From: an uncultured Anaerolineae bacterium
GTDB taxonomy: Bacteria; Chloroflexota; Anaerolineae; Promineifilales; Promineifilaceae
Assembly: GCA_905479495.1 (NCBI GenBank)
Contig: CAJQMR010000039.1
Span: 78,500 to 142,499, forward strand
Direction of reading: 5' to 3'
DNA length: 64,000 nt
Of the stretch, positions 18,600-27,270 are shown in pieces. Every line of letters starts with the position of its first letter. Position 1 is the stretch's first letter. The notes beneath the pieces are model-generated. The model was not told the origin of the DNA. It saw nothing but the letters and a program-made list of their open reading frames with translations, and did no database searches. Both the position numbers and the translations under genes were made by a program.

Positions 18600-19786
18600 A
18601 TGCTTTTAGCCTGGGCCGTCCGCTCGACTAGATGGAGAAAGTGCGGCGTTACGGAAGGCCAATCATATTTTTCAGCAATCAATTGATAGCCATTATCGGC
18701 AATCTGTTTATACAAATTTGGATCACGCAGCAGACTCACCACCGCATCGGCAAATGCCTGGGGCGTATCGGCCAGCAGCAAATGTTTGCCATGTTCCACG
18801 TCCAGCCCTTCGGCACCTTTGCTAGTAGCCACGACGGGCGTGCGCAAGGCCATCGCCTCTAGAATCTTGAGCCGGGTACCACCACCCATAAAAATCGGGG
18901 CCAGGCCGATGCACGAAGAGGCAATCCAGCTGCGAATATCATCAACAAAGCCGGTAAGCGTCACGTTGTTGGCTGGGGGCAGCGGTAAATTGGCATGATC
19001 ACCCGTGATGCTCAACTGCACGTCGGGTACTTGGGCCTGCACCAACGGATTCACCTCGCGCACGTACCATTCCATCGCCTGGTGGTTGACGTGATAGGTG
19101 AAGGAGCCGGTGAAGATGAGTGAATTCGGCCGTTTGGCCACATTCACCACATTATAATCGGCCAAATTCATACAGTTGGGAATAATTTCTACGTTGTTGT
19201 AGCCGGGAACGGCCGTTTTCACCAAGGCTTGTTCCGGTTCAGAAACCACCGTACAGGTGTCAAAATATTGTAGCAGCTCACGCAAATAATTTTTCTGCTT
19301 GGCCAGCGTCATCCGGTAGCGCAGTCGGGATTTGAACGAATTGGCTTGGGCCAGTTGCTCATGGTAAATGCCCATCTCCACTTCTTCAAACAACGCAGGG
19401 ATATTTTGGAACTGACGGCCGTATCCCGCCGTGCCCACCTGAGAAGCAATAATCACGTCAAACTGGTTCTCGGCAATGAGCTGTTGGATTTTGTTGGCCA
19501 TTTCTGGCGAGTGGCTGTCCAGCACAGAACGAGGCTTGGGATTGAGCAACCCGGCAATGGAAGTGCCGCTGGTCGGATTAAATTTAGGCCAGGGCACGGT
19601 GTGAATCTCGTGGCAAAGCGAACGGATTTCCGGCGCGTCGGTATCCACCAGTTCCTGCTGTTCACGGAAGCTGAGCAACGTAATTGTATGCCTGGCCGCC
19701 AGCGCCCGCAGCAGGTGAAAAACCCGCAGCTTGGAGCCGTTGTTAGGCGGAAAAGGATACCAGCGAGACAGAAATAAAATATTCAT
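18596..19786 (-). CDS. Glycosyltransferase family 4, Stp1-like
   Basis: GT-B glycosyltransferase of 396 residues. The N-terminus MNILFLSRWYPFPPNNGSKLR and RHTITLLSF match the Stp1-like group. The donor domain has EIIPNCMNLADYN, LIFTGSFTYHVNHQAMEW, and GGGTRLKILEAMALRTPVV followed by KGAEGLDVEHGKHLLLAD. The last segment is very like those of 14098 and 11192, supporting gene duplication inside the locus. Coupled to the ligase/polymerase gene by a 4-bp overlap. Confidence 0.88.
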   Translation of the reverse strand: MNILFLSRWYPFPPNNGSKLRVFHLLRALAARHTITLLSFREQQELVDTDAPEIRSLCHEIHTVPWPKFNPTSGTSIAGLLNPKPRSVLDSHSPEMANKIQQLIAENQFDVIIASQVGTAGYGRQFQNIPALFEEVEMGIYHEQLAQANSFKSRLRYRMTLAKQKNYLRELLQYFDTCTVVSEPEQALVKTAVPGYNNVEIIPNCMNLADYNVVNVAKRPNSLIFTGSFTYHVNHQAMEWYVREVNPLVQAQVPDVQLSITGDHANLPLPPANNVTLTGFVDDIRSWIASSCIGLAPIFMGGGTRLKILEAMALRTPVVATSKGAEGLDVEHGKHLLLADTPQAFADAVVSLLRDPNLYKQIADNGYQLIAEKYDWPSVTPHFLHLVERTAQAKSI

Positions 19787-19817
19787 TCAGTGCTTTAAGA
19801 GAATGTCTGTGTGCGAA

Positions 19818-21080
19818 TCAGGTTGGTTTGGGAACGGCCGTTTTCTCCCCAACCAGTTCCTGTAAATAATCTTCAATGCGAGAAACCGACACATCCATAT
19901 TAAAATGGGTTTCCACTTCCGCTTGGCCCGCTTCGGCCAAACGGGCCACCAGACTGCGATCCCGCATCACGGCTAAAAGCTGTTTAGCCAACGCTTCCGG
20001 GTTGCCATCAGCAAAAGTGAGGCCAGTTTGGCCGTGAAAAAGCGCTTCGCCACTGCCACCGCGTGTCGTGCCAATAACCATCAGACCCGCAGCCATCGCT
20101 TCCAACATTGAGCATGAAAGCGGTTCATCCCACTCAGACGGCAGCAACAGCAAATCATGTTCGGCCAAAACGGTGGGCATGGCTTCGATGGGGACAGGTT
20201 CCGCGAAAATGGTAAATTTCTCTAGTTGGTACCGTACCACCAGTTGCTTAAGATGTTCCTTATACTCATCCGTCCCTTTGCCCAAAATGGTGAGTGAGAT
20301 GTTCTGTAGCTGCCCTTTTTTGTGCAGTTGGCCAAAGGCATGCAAGATGGTGTGAATCCCTTTTTCTGGGGCAACACGACCGGCCACCAAACAGCGCAGC
20401 GATGACTCTGCTTCCGGTTGGCGTGGCTCACCGCTGAACATCGCTAAATCAACCGCATTGGGGGCCACAATGGCATCTGGGCCGATAAGGTTTTGCGAAA
20501 GCAGGCGCTGTCGCACGTAATCACTTACGCTGATGGTGTGCTCATATTTCAGCTTAATGGGTTTGCCTTCCTGCGCCAACATCGCTTTAGCCAACAGCGA
20601 CATGGGCAGCTTGGCCAGCTTCACCAGCGGGTGGCTGTTGGTGGAAGACCAATAATGGACGTAGCCGCCGGGGAATTCCGGCAGGTAGTTGGCAAAATAA
20701 TACGCCACTGGGATGGCTGAATTTTCAGCCTGCTGCAACATTACGTCAGACAGACCAAAAGCGTCCCAAACGAACAATACGTCTGGTTGAAATTCGGTAA
20801 TTATTTGCGTCAGGTGGGAAACGGCCGTTTCCTCCCGCTGTTTGCGACCAAAGAAAAATTGTTTAGCAGGGGATTCCGGCAGCAGCCAATCCGGCTCGAT
20901 AGTTAGCTGGCGGTAAACGGGGTATGGTTTTACTTCCGGGCCATCCCGGTATGTGCTGGTGAGCACCGCAACCTCATGCCCTCGTTCGGCCAACCCATCC
21001 GCAACCTGCTCGCAAATGCGCATGTAGCCCCAACCATATTGGCAAGGCGGAAAGTACGCCGTGATAAACAAGATACGCAT
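19818..21080 (-). CDS. Glycosyltransferase family 4
   Basis: GT-B glycosyltransferase of 420 residues. MRILFITAYFPPCQYGWGY opens the acceptor domain. The donor domain shows VAPNAVDLAMFSG, LVAGRVAPEKGIHTILHAF, and the LLPSEWDEPLSCSMLEAMA segment with the E-x7-E retaining-enzyme motif. Start ATG at 21080; the longer open frame would overlap the sulfatase-like gene upstream. It contains the 16-bp palindrome at 20817-20832. Distinct from the Stp1-like trio. Donor and acceptor unknown. Confidence 0.87.
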   Translation of the reverse strand: MRILFITAYFPPCQYGWGYMRICEQVADGLAERGHEVAVLTSTYRDGPEVKPYPVYRQLTIEPDWLLPESPAKQFFFGRKQREETAVSHLTQIITEFQPDVLFVWDAFGLSDVMLQQAENSAIPVAYYFANYLPEFPGGYVHYWSSTNSHPLVKLAKLPMSLLAKAMLAQEGKPIKLKYEHTISVSDYVRQRLLSQNLIGPDAIVAPNAVDLAMFSGEPRQPEAESSLRCLVAGRVAPEKGIHTILHAFGQLHKKGQLQNISLTILGKGTDEYKEHLKQLVVRYQLEKFTIFAEPVPIEAMPTVLAEHDLLLLPSEWDEPLSCSMLEAMAAGLMVIGTTRGGSGEALFHGQTGLTFADGNPEALAKQLLAVMRDRSLVARLAEAGQAEVETHFNMDVSVSRIEDYLQELVGEKTAVPKPT

Positions 21081-21084
21081 ATTG

Positions 21085-22452
21085 CTACTCGACGTATCCC
21101 AGGCCGCGCAGCCGGGCCACAATTTCCTCATCCAACACGGGCTCTTTGCTCTTTTCGGCCGGAGCCGTGCTGCGCATCCGCTCTAGCTGCGCTTCCACAT
21201 GCTGGTGCAATTGCTGAACCACGTCAGGATGTTCGGCGGCAATGTTGTGTTGTTCACCAGGGTCCTGGCGCAAATCAAACAGCAGCGGCTGATCTGGCTT
21301 GGCGTCGTCCCAAATGTATTTGTACGCCTCGGTACGCACGGCAATCATGTGCGACGTGTCGCGCCAGCGCTCGCCGATGACCACTTCCACGCCATAATCG
21401 GCTGGATCACCATCCCACAAGGGCACCAGGCTTTTGCCCAGCACCTTTTCCGGAATGCGGCAGCCGGCAAACTCCAGCAGTGTGGGCATAATGTCCATTG
21501 TGCTTACCTGCTGGCCAATCACCTGGTTGCCCGGCACGCCAGGAATGCGCATCAGCATCGGCACTTTAAGGATTTCGTCATACAGATTTAATTCCACATG
21601 TCCCCAATGGCGGCGCTCCATAAACTCTTCGCCGTGGTCAGAAACCAAAACAACGACTGTGTTTTCTGAAAGGCCCGATTCATCTAAAAAGTCCATCAGC
21701 TTACCAATTTGGGCATCGGTGTAGTCAATCGCTTCTTCATAAAGGCGAATGTAACGCGCTTTTTGCGCTGGGGAGACGGGCGCGCCGTACCAGTTCACCT
21801 CGTGCAGGTGGGAGAGGTCTTGCCACGCTTCGGCAATGTCCGTGGGCTTGGTTAACGTGTCTTCCAGATGATAGGGCCAATGAACGTCCATGTAGTGCAT
21901 CCAGGCCATAAACGGCTCGTTGACGCTGGACAACCAGGGCATAGCGGCTGCGTTCAGCTCGGCGGCAGTGGCGTACAGTTTGGGTGGTCGCCAGTTTTGA
22001 CCCAAAAGCTTCACAAATTGATGGGTGATCGGCTGGCGCAGCATGAACTGACCACCTTTGATACCGCGCAGCTTCGGGTTTTTCTCGCCGGGGTTTAAAT
22101 CGTTAAAGCGCTGGAATTTGCGATCATAGCCGTAGGTGCGGCTGAGGAGGGGACTGGTAGAAAATGCGGCCGTTTCGTAGCCACCTTCATCCCCCATAAT
22201 TTTAACGGGAGACGGCCGTTCTGGAGACAATCGCCCCAAACAGCCCCCATACATACAGGCATAGGTGGAGGTGATAATGCCAGGGAACGCCGCCTGCGTC
22301 CACGAACCGGGCGTAATCGCCTGCGTAAAGCGAATGCCTTGCGCGGCCAGCTTGTCTATGTTGGGCGTGATGGGTCTGTGATAACCGGCATACCCCAGGG
22401 TATCGGCGCGTAAAGTATCAATTGTTAGCAAAAGAATGTTCGGTTTCGTCAT
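21085..22452 (-). CDS. Sulfatase-like alkaline phosphatase superfamily enzyme without formylglycine motif
   Basis: 455-residue cytosolic-looking hydrolase or transferase (no signal peptide). The metal ligands of the superfamily are visible: NILLLTIDTLRADTLGY at the N-terminus, VVLVSDHGEEF with the Asp-His pair, and the later GHVELNLYDE. Where true sulfatases have Cys/Ser-x-Pro-x-Arg, this protein reads PGSWTQAAFPGIITS, so no residue can become formylglycine in the usual context. A phosphodiesterase, phosphoglycerol or phosphoethanolamine transferase-like role, or an atypical sulfatase, is possible. The C-terminal EIVARLRGLGYVE tail resembles that at 34300. Adjacent to GT genes, so it may edit glycan substituents. 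Confidence 0.75.
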   Translation of the reverse strand: MTKPNILLLTIDTLRADTLGYAGYHRPITPNIDKLAAQGIRFTQAITPGSWTQAAFPGIITSTYACMYGGCLGRLSPERPSPVKIMGDEGGYETAAFSTSPLLSRTYGYDRKFQRFNDLNPGEKNPKLRGIKGGQFMLRQPITHQFVKLLGQNWRPPKLYATAAELNAAAMPWLSSVNEPFMAWMHYMDVHWPYHLEDTLTKPTDIAEAWQDLSHLHEVNWYGAPVSPAQKARYIRLYEEAIDYTDAQIGKLMDFLDESGLSENTVVVLVSDHGEEFMERRHWGHVELNLYDEILKVPMLMRIPGVPGNQVIGQQVSTMDIMPTLLEFAGCRIPEKVLGKSLVPLWDGDPADYGVEVVIGERWRDTSHMIAVRTEAYKYIWDDAKPDQPLLFDLRQDPGEQHNIAAEHPDVVQQLHQHVEAQLERMRSTAPAEKSKEPVLDEEIVARLRGLGYVE

Positions 22453-22472
22453 GATTTACTCAGTCTGTTTGC

Positions 22473-22534
22473 AGGACTGGCCGTCCTACACTTATTGATT
22501 TTGCCGGTAACTAGCTTTCAGGACTGCCAGTCCT
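22473..22534. repeat. Two copies of an AGGACTG-type palindrome
   Basis: Imperfect AGGAC...GTCCT (22473-22487) and perfect AGGACTG-C-CAGTCCT (22520-22534) lie in the 93-bp gap between the epimerase and sulfatase-like genes. Possible terminator or small repeat element. Confidence 0.45.
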
Positions 22535-22545
22535 CGGTTTCGGTC

Positions 22546-23481
22546 TCATAAAATCGTGGCTTGCATCCACTCCCAAGTTTTAGCCAAGCCATCTTTCATT
22601 AGCACTTTCGGCTGCCAGCCTAGCACCGATCCGGCGCGGCTCGTATCTAGCAGCACACGGGGAGCATCAAAATCGCGGGCGGACTCGTATTCAACTTCTG
22701 CTTTGCGCCCCACGGTCTCTTCTACTTGAGCAATGAGCCGATTGAGGGAAACCTCTTCCGCACCGCCCAGGTTAAATATTCGCTCATCATTTAAAGGTTT
22801 TGTACCACCCAAAATCAGAGCATCTACCAGATCGGAAATGTAAAAATAGTCGCGGCTGACGCTGCCATCGCCCCAAATGGTGAGGGGTAAACCTTTGGCT
22901 ACACGATACAAAAATACGGCAACCGCCCCCTGCCGCGCCAGGGGATTTTGGTACGGTCCGTAAGGAACCGACGGCCGAAAAATAGCAAAATCCAGCCCGT
23001 GTAAATGACGAAACATCTGCAAATATTTTTCCACGGCCAATTTGCTGACGCCGTAAGCATTCACCGGATTGTTGGGATGGCTTTCGGGAATGGGGGCAGT
23101 TTGGGTACGGCCGTATACCGTACCACCCGACGACGTAAAAACCAACCGCCCTACCCCAGCCGCACGGCACGCCTCAATAAGATGAATCGTAGGCACCAAG
23201 TTGGCCTGCACGTCAGCCGCAGGATCACGGTTAGCCACCTCGTGAATGGCGGTGGTGGTCCACAGCAGGTGAAAGACAACCTCTTGGCCTTCAACTGCTT
23301 CAGCCAGCAATGATTCCTGGGTGAGATCACCGCGCAAAAAGTTTACGGCCGTTGGCATCCTGCTGTAACGCGGCTGTTCATACTTGTGCAAAACGGTTAC
23401 GTCCCAGCCGCTGCCTACCAACTGTTGCACCAGGTGCGCCCCGATGAAGCCATTGCCGCCCACGACCAACGCTCGACTCAT
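22546..23481 (-). CDS. NAD-dependent epimerase/dehydratase (extended SDR)
   Basis: Modifies a nucleotide sugar for the glycan. 311 residues. The N-terminal Rossmann motif VVGGNGFIGAHLVQQL, the catalytic Ser in LVFTSSGGTVYG, and the YGVSKLAVEK Tyr-x-x-x-Lys pair are all present. FRPSVPYGPYQNPLA and the SRDYFYISDLVDA segment match UDP-glucose 4-epimerase-like enzymes. The 4-bp overlap with the downstream GT4 gene (23478-23481) indicates translational coupling. The exact reaction (4-epimerase, 4,6-dehydratase or other) is not settled; the conserved DxxD motif of dehydratases is not obvious, favouring an epimerase. Confidence 0.85.
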   Translation of the reverse strand: MSRALVVGGNGFIGAHLVQQLVGSGWDVTVLHKYEQPRYSRMPTAVNFLRGDLTQESLLAEAVEGQEVVFHLLWTTTAIHEVANRDPAADVQANLVPTIHLIEACRAAGVGRLVFTSSGGTVYGRTQTAPIPESHPNNPVNAYGVSKLAVEKYLQMFRHLHGLDFAIFRPSVPYGPYQNPLARQGAVAVFLYRVAKGLPLTIWGDGSVSRDYFYISDLVDALILGGTKPLNDERIFNLGGAEEVSLNRLIAQVEETVGRKAEVEYESARDFDAPRVLLDTSRAGSVLGWQPKVLMKDGLAKTWEWMQATIL

Positions 23482-24839
23482 GCCACACCTGCCGGATTGG
23501 GCAAAAATGCTGCCATCTTTTCCAGAATTGTTTGGGCATACGATTCGATGCTGGGCAAATTACTACCCGCTTGCAGCTGCTGGATCAACGCGGGTTGGTC
23601 AATCAACCGCTGCATTTCCTGGCGCAGGGCAGCCACATCCTCGCGGGGGAACAGCAGGCCGTTGCGATTGTGTTCCACAATACCACTGACGCCACCAATA
23701 TCGCTGGCCAGCACGGGCGTTTGAGATTGCAGCGCATCGAGCAAAATGAGCGGGCTGTTCTCGTGCCAGGTAGAGGGCAACAGGAAGATATCGGCCTCAG
23801 CAAAGGCGCGGGCCAGTTCAGTGGGCGGAATGAGTCCGGCAAAATGGACACGGGGATTTGCATCCATCATTTGTTGTAAATTGGCAAAATAAGCGTCATG
23901 GCCATCTGGCGCACCGTAAACCGTCAGCGTAGCCCCGTTGGGATTGGGCAAACTATTGAACGCTTCTAGCACCAGATGCAGCCCTTTGTATGGCTGGAGC
24001 CGCCCCAAAAACATAAACCGCACGTGGTCTGCTTCGGTTTTGGGCGTGCTGGCCAACGGGTTGTCTACATCAACACCAAAGGGCAAGAACTGAATTTGCT
24101 CAGCCGCAAAGCCATTCTCGATGAACGTTTTTTCAGTGAAGCGGGTGGGCACCAGCACCAGATCGATTTGCTGGCGTAACGGCCGTATCCTATCTAATCG
24201 TCGTTTCATCACCGCGGCATGGTTGAGAAACGGCCGTGCTACCCCCAGCGGATGCGGCAGACTGGCATTTTTCTCCGCCCAGTTCACCACGGTTGGCTCC
24301 GGCAGCTTTTCTATCACCGTGCCCATCACTTTGCCCAAAGAGCGGTGCGAAATAAAACAAGAAGCACAGGTCTGGATCGATTCGCCCACTTCGCACGTGC
24401 GGTTGTCCCAGCGCATAAACGTCCCCCAGCGACAAACCGGTACAAAATCGGTCGCCACATGGGCTACTGGAATCCCCAGCGATTTGGCCGCTTCCACCGT
24501 GGCCATCGTCAGCATGTAGAAATTCAGGATAATGACAAAATCCGGCTTTTCTTCGGCCAAAATCTGCCGGGTGACCCGGCCCATGTCTGGATTGTAAACG
24601 GTGTCGAATGTTTCTTTGGGTAAAGCATCAAAATTGAAGAGAATGCGCTGAACGGCCGTACCATCATGATGTTCATCAGCCTGAACCACAATATCTGTGC
24701 CTTCTCCAGACGAATCAAATGCCAGATATATCACCTCATGCCCCAGGCGCATCAATCCCCGCCCCAGGCGATCCGTGTAAACGTCCACACCACCAATGAG
24801 CGGAGGTTTTAGTTTGTGGGTTAGCAGTGCAATTTTCAT
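23478..24839 (-). CDS. Glycosyltransferase family 4 with Cys-rich insertion
   Basis: GT-B glycosyltransferase, 453 residues. N-terminal MKIALLTHKLKPPLIGGVD, then a Cys-containing insert (WDNRTCEVGESIQTCASC) seen in a subset of GT4 proteins of surface-glycan loci. The donor domain has LPFGVDVDNPLAS, MFLGRLQPYKGLHLVLEAF, and LPSTWHENSPLILLDALQS with a Glu-containing donor loop. ATG at 24839 was chosen over the GTG two codons upstream. The four Cys of the insert could hold a metal or a disulfide; role unknown. Confidence 0.86.
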   Translation of the reverse strand: MKIALLTHKLKPPLIGGVDVYTDRLGRGLMRLGHEVIYLAFDSSGEGTDIVVQADEHHDGTAVQRILFNFDALPKETFDTVYNPDMGRVTRQILAEEKPDFVIILNFYMLTMATVEAAKSLGIPVAHVATDFVPVCRWGTFMRWDNRTCEVGESIQTCASCFISHRSLGKVMGTVIEKLPEPTVVNWAEKNASLPHPLGVARPFLNHAAVMKRRLDRIRPLRQQIDLVLVPTRFTEKTFIENGFAAEQIQFLPFGVDVDNPLASTPKTEADHVRFMFLGRLQPYKGLHLVLEAFNSLPNPNGATLTVYGAPDGHDAYFANLQQMMDANPRVHFAGLIPPTELARAFAEADIFLLPSTWHENSPLILLDALQSQTPVLASDIGGVSGIVEHNRNGLLFPREDVAALRQEMQRLIDQPALIQQLQAGSNLPSIESYAQTILEKMAAFLPNPAGVA

Positions 24840-24860
24840 ATTCACTCAACTTACCCCGGT

Positions 24861-24923
24861 GGGTAATTGAGTAATTAAGTAAGTTGGATAACCGACCAGC
24901 CAATTACCCAATTACCCAATTAC
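24861..24923. repeat. AATTACCC tandem/inverted repeat
   Basis: GGGTAATTGAGTAATT (24861-24876) faces AATTACCCAATTACCC (24902-24917) with one mismatch. The right arm is a tandem of an 8-base unit (24901-24923). It sits just past the sulfotransferase stop and could terminate it. Confidence 0.5.
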
Positions 24924-24928
24924 ATGTT

Positions 24929-25747
24929 TCAGGCTGCGTGCTGCGATAGCTGCTCGTACAGCGCTTCGCAAGCTTCCATGATGGCCGGGCGCAGCGGCGG
25001 CGGATCGTTTTTGTTGATTGATTTGGCGTGTACGCCCTCCACCATTTTTTCCTCAAATTCAGCATCCAAAAAGGCAATTACCTTCTCAAACTGCTCGCGC
25101 GGCTCCGTTACCAGCGTTTCGTACCGAATCAAAATCGTGCGCGGATCGTCGTGCAGCCCCAAATCGTAGTAGAGCCGGTTGTAGAACAGCCAGTAAAGCG
25201 CCGCGCCTTCTTCAGGTGACAAATCATCGGCCCACAAGGCACGTACCACCGCTTTGCTGATTTCTGGTGGCGGACAAACGTCAAACTCAGCAAAATCCTC
25301 GTTCATCCACCCTTTCACATGATTGAGGCGGTTGTAAGTACCAAACTTTTTCAGTGAAGAATTGATTACATCGGTGTAATGGCGGAAGGCAAAAATCGCC
25401 TTGGATCCAGGAAAATGGTTCAACAGTTCCATCGTTTGCACCGTGTCCAAAATTGGTTTAAACAGCGTAAACGGGGCATCACTTTCATCTACCAGCCGGG
25501 AAACAACACGATAATCCCGCAACCGGTACTCATCAAACGCGGCTGAATGATCTTCGTTGTACAGCTTAATTTGCCATGATTTTTCTAACTGCCAAATAAA
25601 CATGGAGGTTCCAGAACGGCCGCATCCCACCAAAAAAATTGGCAGCGAAACACCATCGGGATTGTGCAGCCGTCGCTGCACCGTTTTCTTCAATTCATCT
25701 TGTTTTGCTAACAGTCGGTATTGCACCGACCGAATCTTGTCACGCAT
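24929..25747 (-). CDS. Sulfotransferase family protein
   Basis: 272 residues. The P-loop-like PAPS motif FLVGCGRSGTSMFIWQL lies at about 37-53. A 3'-phosphate binding segment AIFAFRHYTDVINSSLKKF is present, and the middle has the DSDAPF/FKPILDTVQTM features typical of sulfotransferase_3-like proteins. It differs clearly from the sulfotransferase at 16306, so the cluster probably sulfates two different positions or acceptors. No signal peptide; acts in the cytoplasm. 26 bp separate it from the Asp-box gene upstream. Confidence 0.8.
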   Translation of the reverse strand: MRDKIRSVQYRLLAKQDELKKTVQRRLHNPDGVSLPIFLVGCGRSGTSMFIWQLEKSWQIKLYNEDHSAAFDEYRLRDYRVVSRLVDESDAPFTLFKPILDTVQTMELLNHFPGSKAIFAFRHYTDVINSSLKKFGTYNRLNHVKGWMNEDFAEFDVCPPPEISKAVVRALWADDLSPEEGAALYWLFYNRLYYDLGLHDDPRTILIRYETLVTEPREQFEKVIAFLDAEFEEKMVEGVHAKSINKNDPPPLRPAIMEACEALYEQLSQHAA

Positions 25748-25773
25748 TGTCAGTCGCCTCCGGGAAATAAAAT

Positions 25774-27264
25774 TTATGAATGCCGCATTCGGTAGAACCG
25801 AAAACCAAAGATACCGCCAACGAGCAGCAGCGTGGGAATCAGTCCCAGCCAGATTCCTAAACCCGCGTTTGGCGGCGCTTCAGGCACCGCCAGATCTGTC
25901 CCGGCGAACGGTGGCGGTGTAGGCGTAAGCACGGCATCGGCTTCTTGGGTGGCCGTGGCCTCCGGCGTCGGGGTGGCCGTTGGCATGGGCAGCGGTTCAA
26001 TCTCGGGCACATCATCTAACTTACGCCAAATGGCATACAATGGACCGGTAGCCTCATCTGTAAAGGTAACCACCAAAATGTTGCCATTGATTGTACCGGC
26101 CCGTACGGCGTGGGCATGGTAGCGACCCTCGCGACCCTCTTCTGGGCTGCTAGAAATAACATATGCCATTTGTGGCGTGGTCCAGCCCGCTTCTGGGTCA
26201 GCCGGATTCCAGATGGAATGATAAACGCCCTGCGGCCAGCGAATCTGGCCGAAAAAGTGCAGACGACCCAGGCTATCAGTCGTAAAGCCATCACCCAATG
26301 CCTGGCCCTGTAAATTACCCATCACACGCTTAGTCTCGCTCCAGGTAACGCCCCGATCCAACGAGTAGCGATGCTCTCGTTGCGTAGTTGCGTTACCAGC
26401 ATACATCACGTGCACCGTGTCCCCCGCGATGGCCAGACCAGGAAATGGTTGGCGTAGCTCATCAATGGTTTCATCAGCGCGATCCACGGAGAAAGGCGAG
26501 GACCATGTGTGACCCCCATCCAAGGAATGAACATAGCGCACCCATTCACCGAGCGGACTGGACAAGTCAGTGGCGGCGTAATACCAAGAAGCATGTAATC
26601 CGTCTTTGTCATCAACGAGAAATTTGATGACATTGGGTGTGTCGTAGGTGGGAATATCGGGATCAATCCATACTGTAGTAAGCCAGGTTTCGCCAAAATC
26701 TTCGGAGCGCGTGTAGTAGACGCCTGGCTCTTTACCGTAGAAGTTGATGAACATGAGGTGCAGCACATTTTTACTATCTACAACCATCTTCATACGGTAA
26801 GCAGGGAAGCCAAAAGAAGACGGCCGTTCCCAAGCCCGTGCCGAATGCGCTTCCAAAGCAGGCGCATGGGTGTAGAAAATGGGACCAGTGTTGCCTTCTG
26901 ACCAAACCAGATGCAGCGTGCCATCCTGCCCCAACGCGGCCGCAAAAGTAATAATGTCAATATCCGGTGCCGAAACGTACACATCGTTTGGTTCCGACCA
27001 GGCAACACCGTCAAAGGTAGCGTATTGGATGATGGACACGTTGTCATCTGGATTTGTTTCAGTCCAGAAAACGTGTACAAAGCCATGCGGATCGGAAATA
27101 ATTTCGGTTTCGCTGGTCTCAAAAATGCCGGGGCTGGAAAGCAGCCGGGGCACGGTCCAAAGCAAGGATTCATCCTGGGCCTGGAGATGGGGAACGGCCG
27201 TTCCCCACAGCAGTCCCATCATGATCAACAGTAAAAACAAGGGTAACTTTTTCATCTTACACAT
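25774..27264 (-). CDS. Secreted membrane-anchored Asp-box (BNR/sialidase-like) protein
   Basis: 496 residues: signal peptide (KKLPLFLLLIMMGLLWGTAV, cleavage near LQAQ), a beta-propeller with Asp-box repeats (SEDFGETW, SLDGGHTW, SLDRGVTW), a Pro/Thr linker (MPTATPTPEATAT) and a C-terminal helix (LGIWLGLIPTLLLVGGIFGF) with a short basic tail. It would sit outside the cell attached to the membrane. The sialidase RIP motif and catalytic Asp/Glu/Tyr were not recognised, so it is better called a propeller-type glycan-binding or structural protein than an enzyme. Same design as 37078-39789. Start ATG 27264 or 27255. Confidence 0.75.
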   Translation of the reverse strand: MCKMKKLPLFLLLIMMGLLWGTAVPHLQAQDESLLWTVPRLLSSPGIFETSETEIISDPHGFVHVFWTETNPDDNVSIIQYATFDGVAWSEPNDVYVSAPDIDIITFAAALGQDGTLHLVWSEGNTGPIFYTHAPALEAHSARAWERPSSFGFPAYRMKMVVDSKNVLHLMFINFYGKEPGVYYTRSEDFGETWLTTVWIDPDIPTYDTPNVIKFLVDDKDGLHASWYYAATDLSSPLGEWVRYVHSLDGGHTWSSPFSVDRADETIDELRQPFPGLAIAGDTVHVMYAGNATTQREHRYSLDRGVTWSETKRVMGNLQGQALGDGFTTDSLGRLHFFGQIRWPQGVYHSIWNPADPEAGWTTPQMAYVISSSPEEGREGRYHAHAVRAGTINGNILVVTFTDEATGPLYAIWRKLDDVPEIEPLPMPTATPTPEATATQEADAVLTPTPPPFAGTDLAVPEAPPNAGLGIWLGLIPTLLLVGGIFGFRFYRMRHS

Positions 27265-27270
27265 CACCGC

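Noticed and set aside
25774..27264. Calling the Asp-box protein a sialidase enzyme
   Set aside because: Asp boxes are structural. I could not find the Arg triad or the catalytic Tyr/Glu/Asp pattern, so only the fold is claimed.
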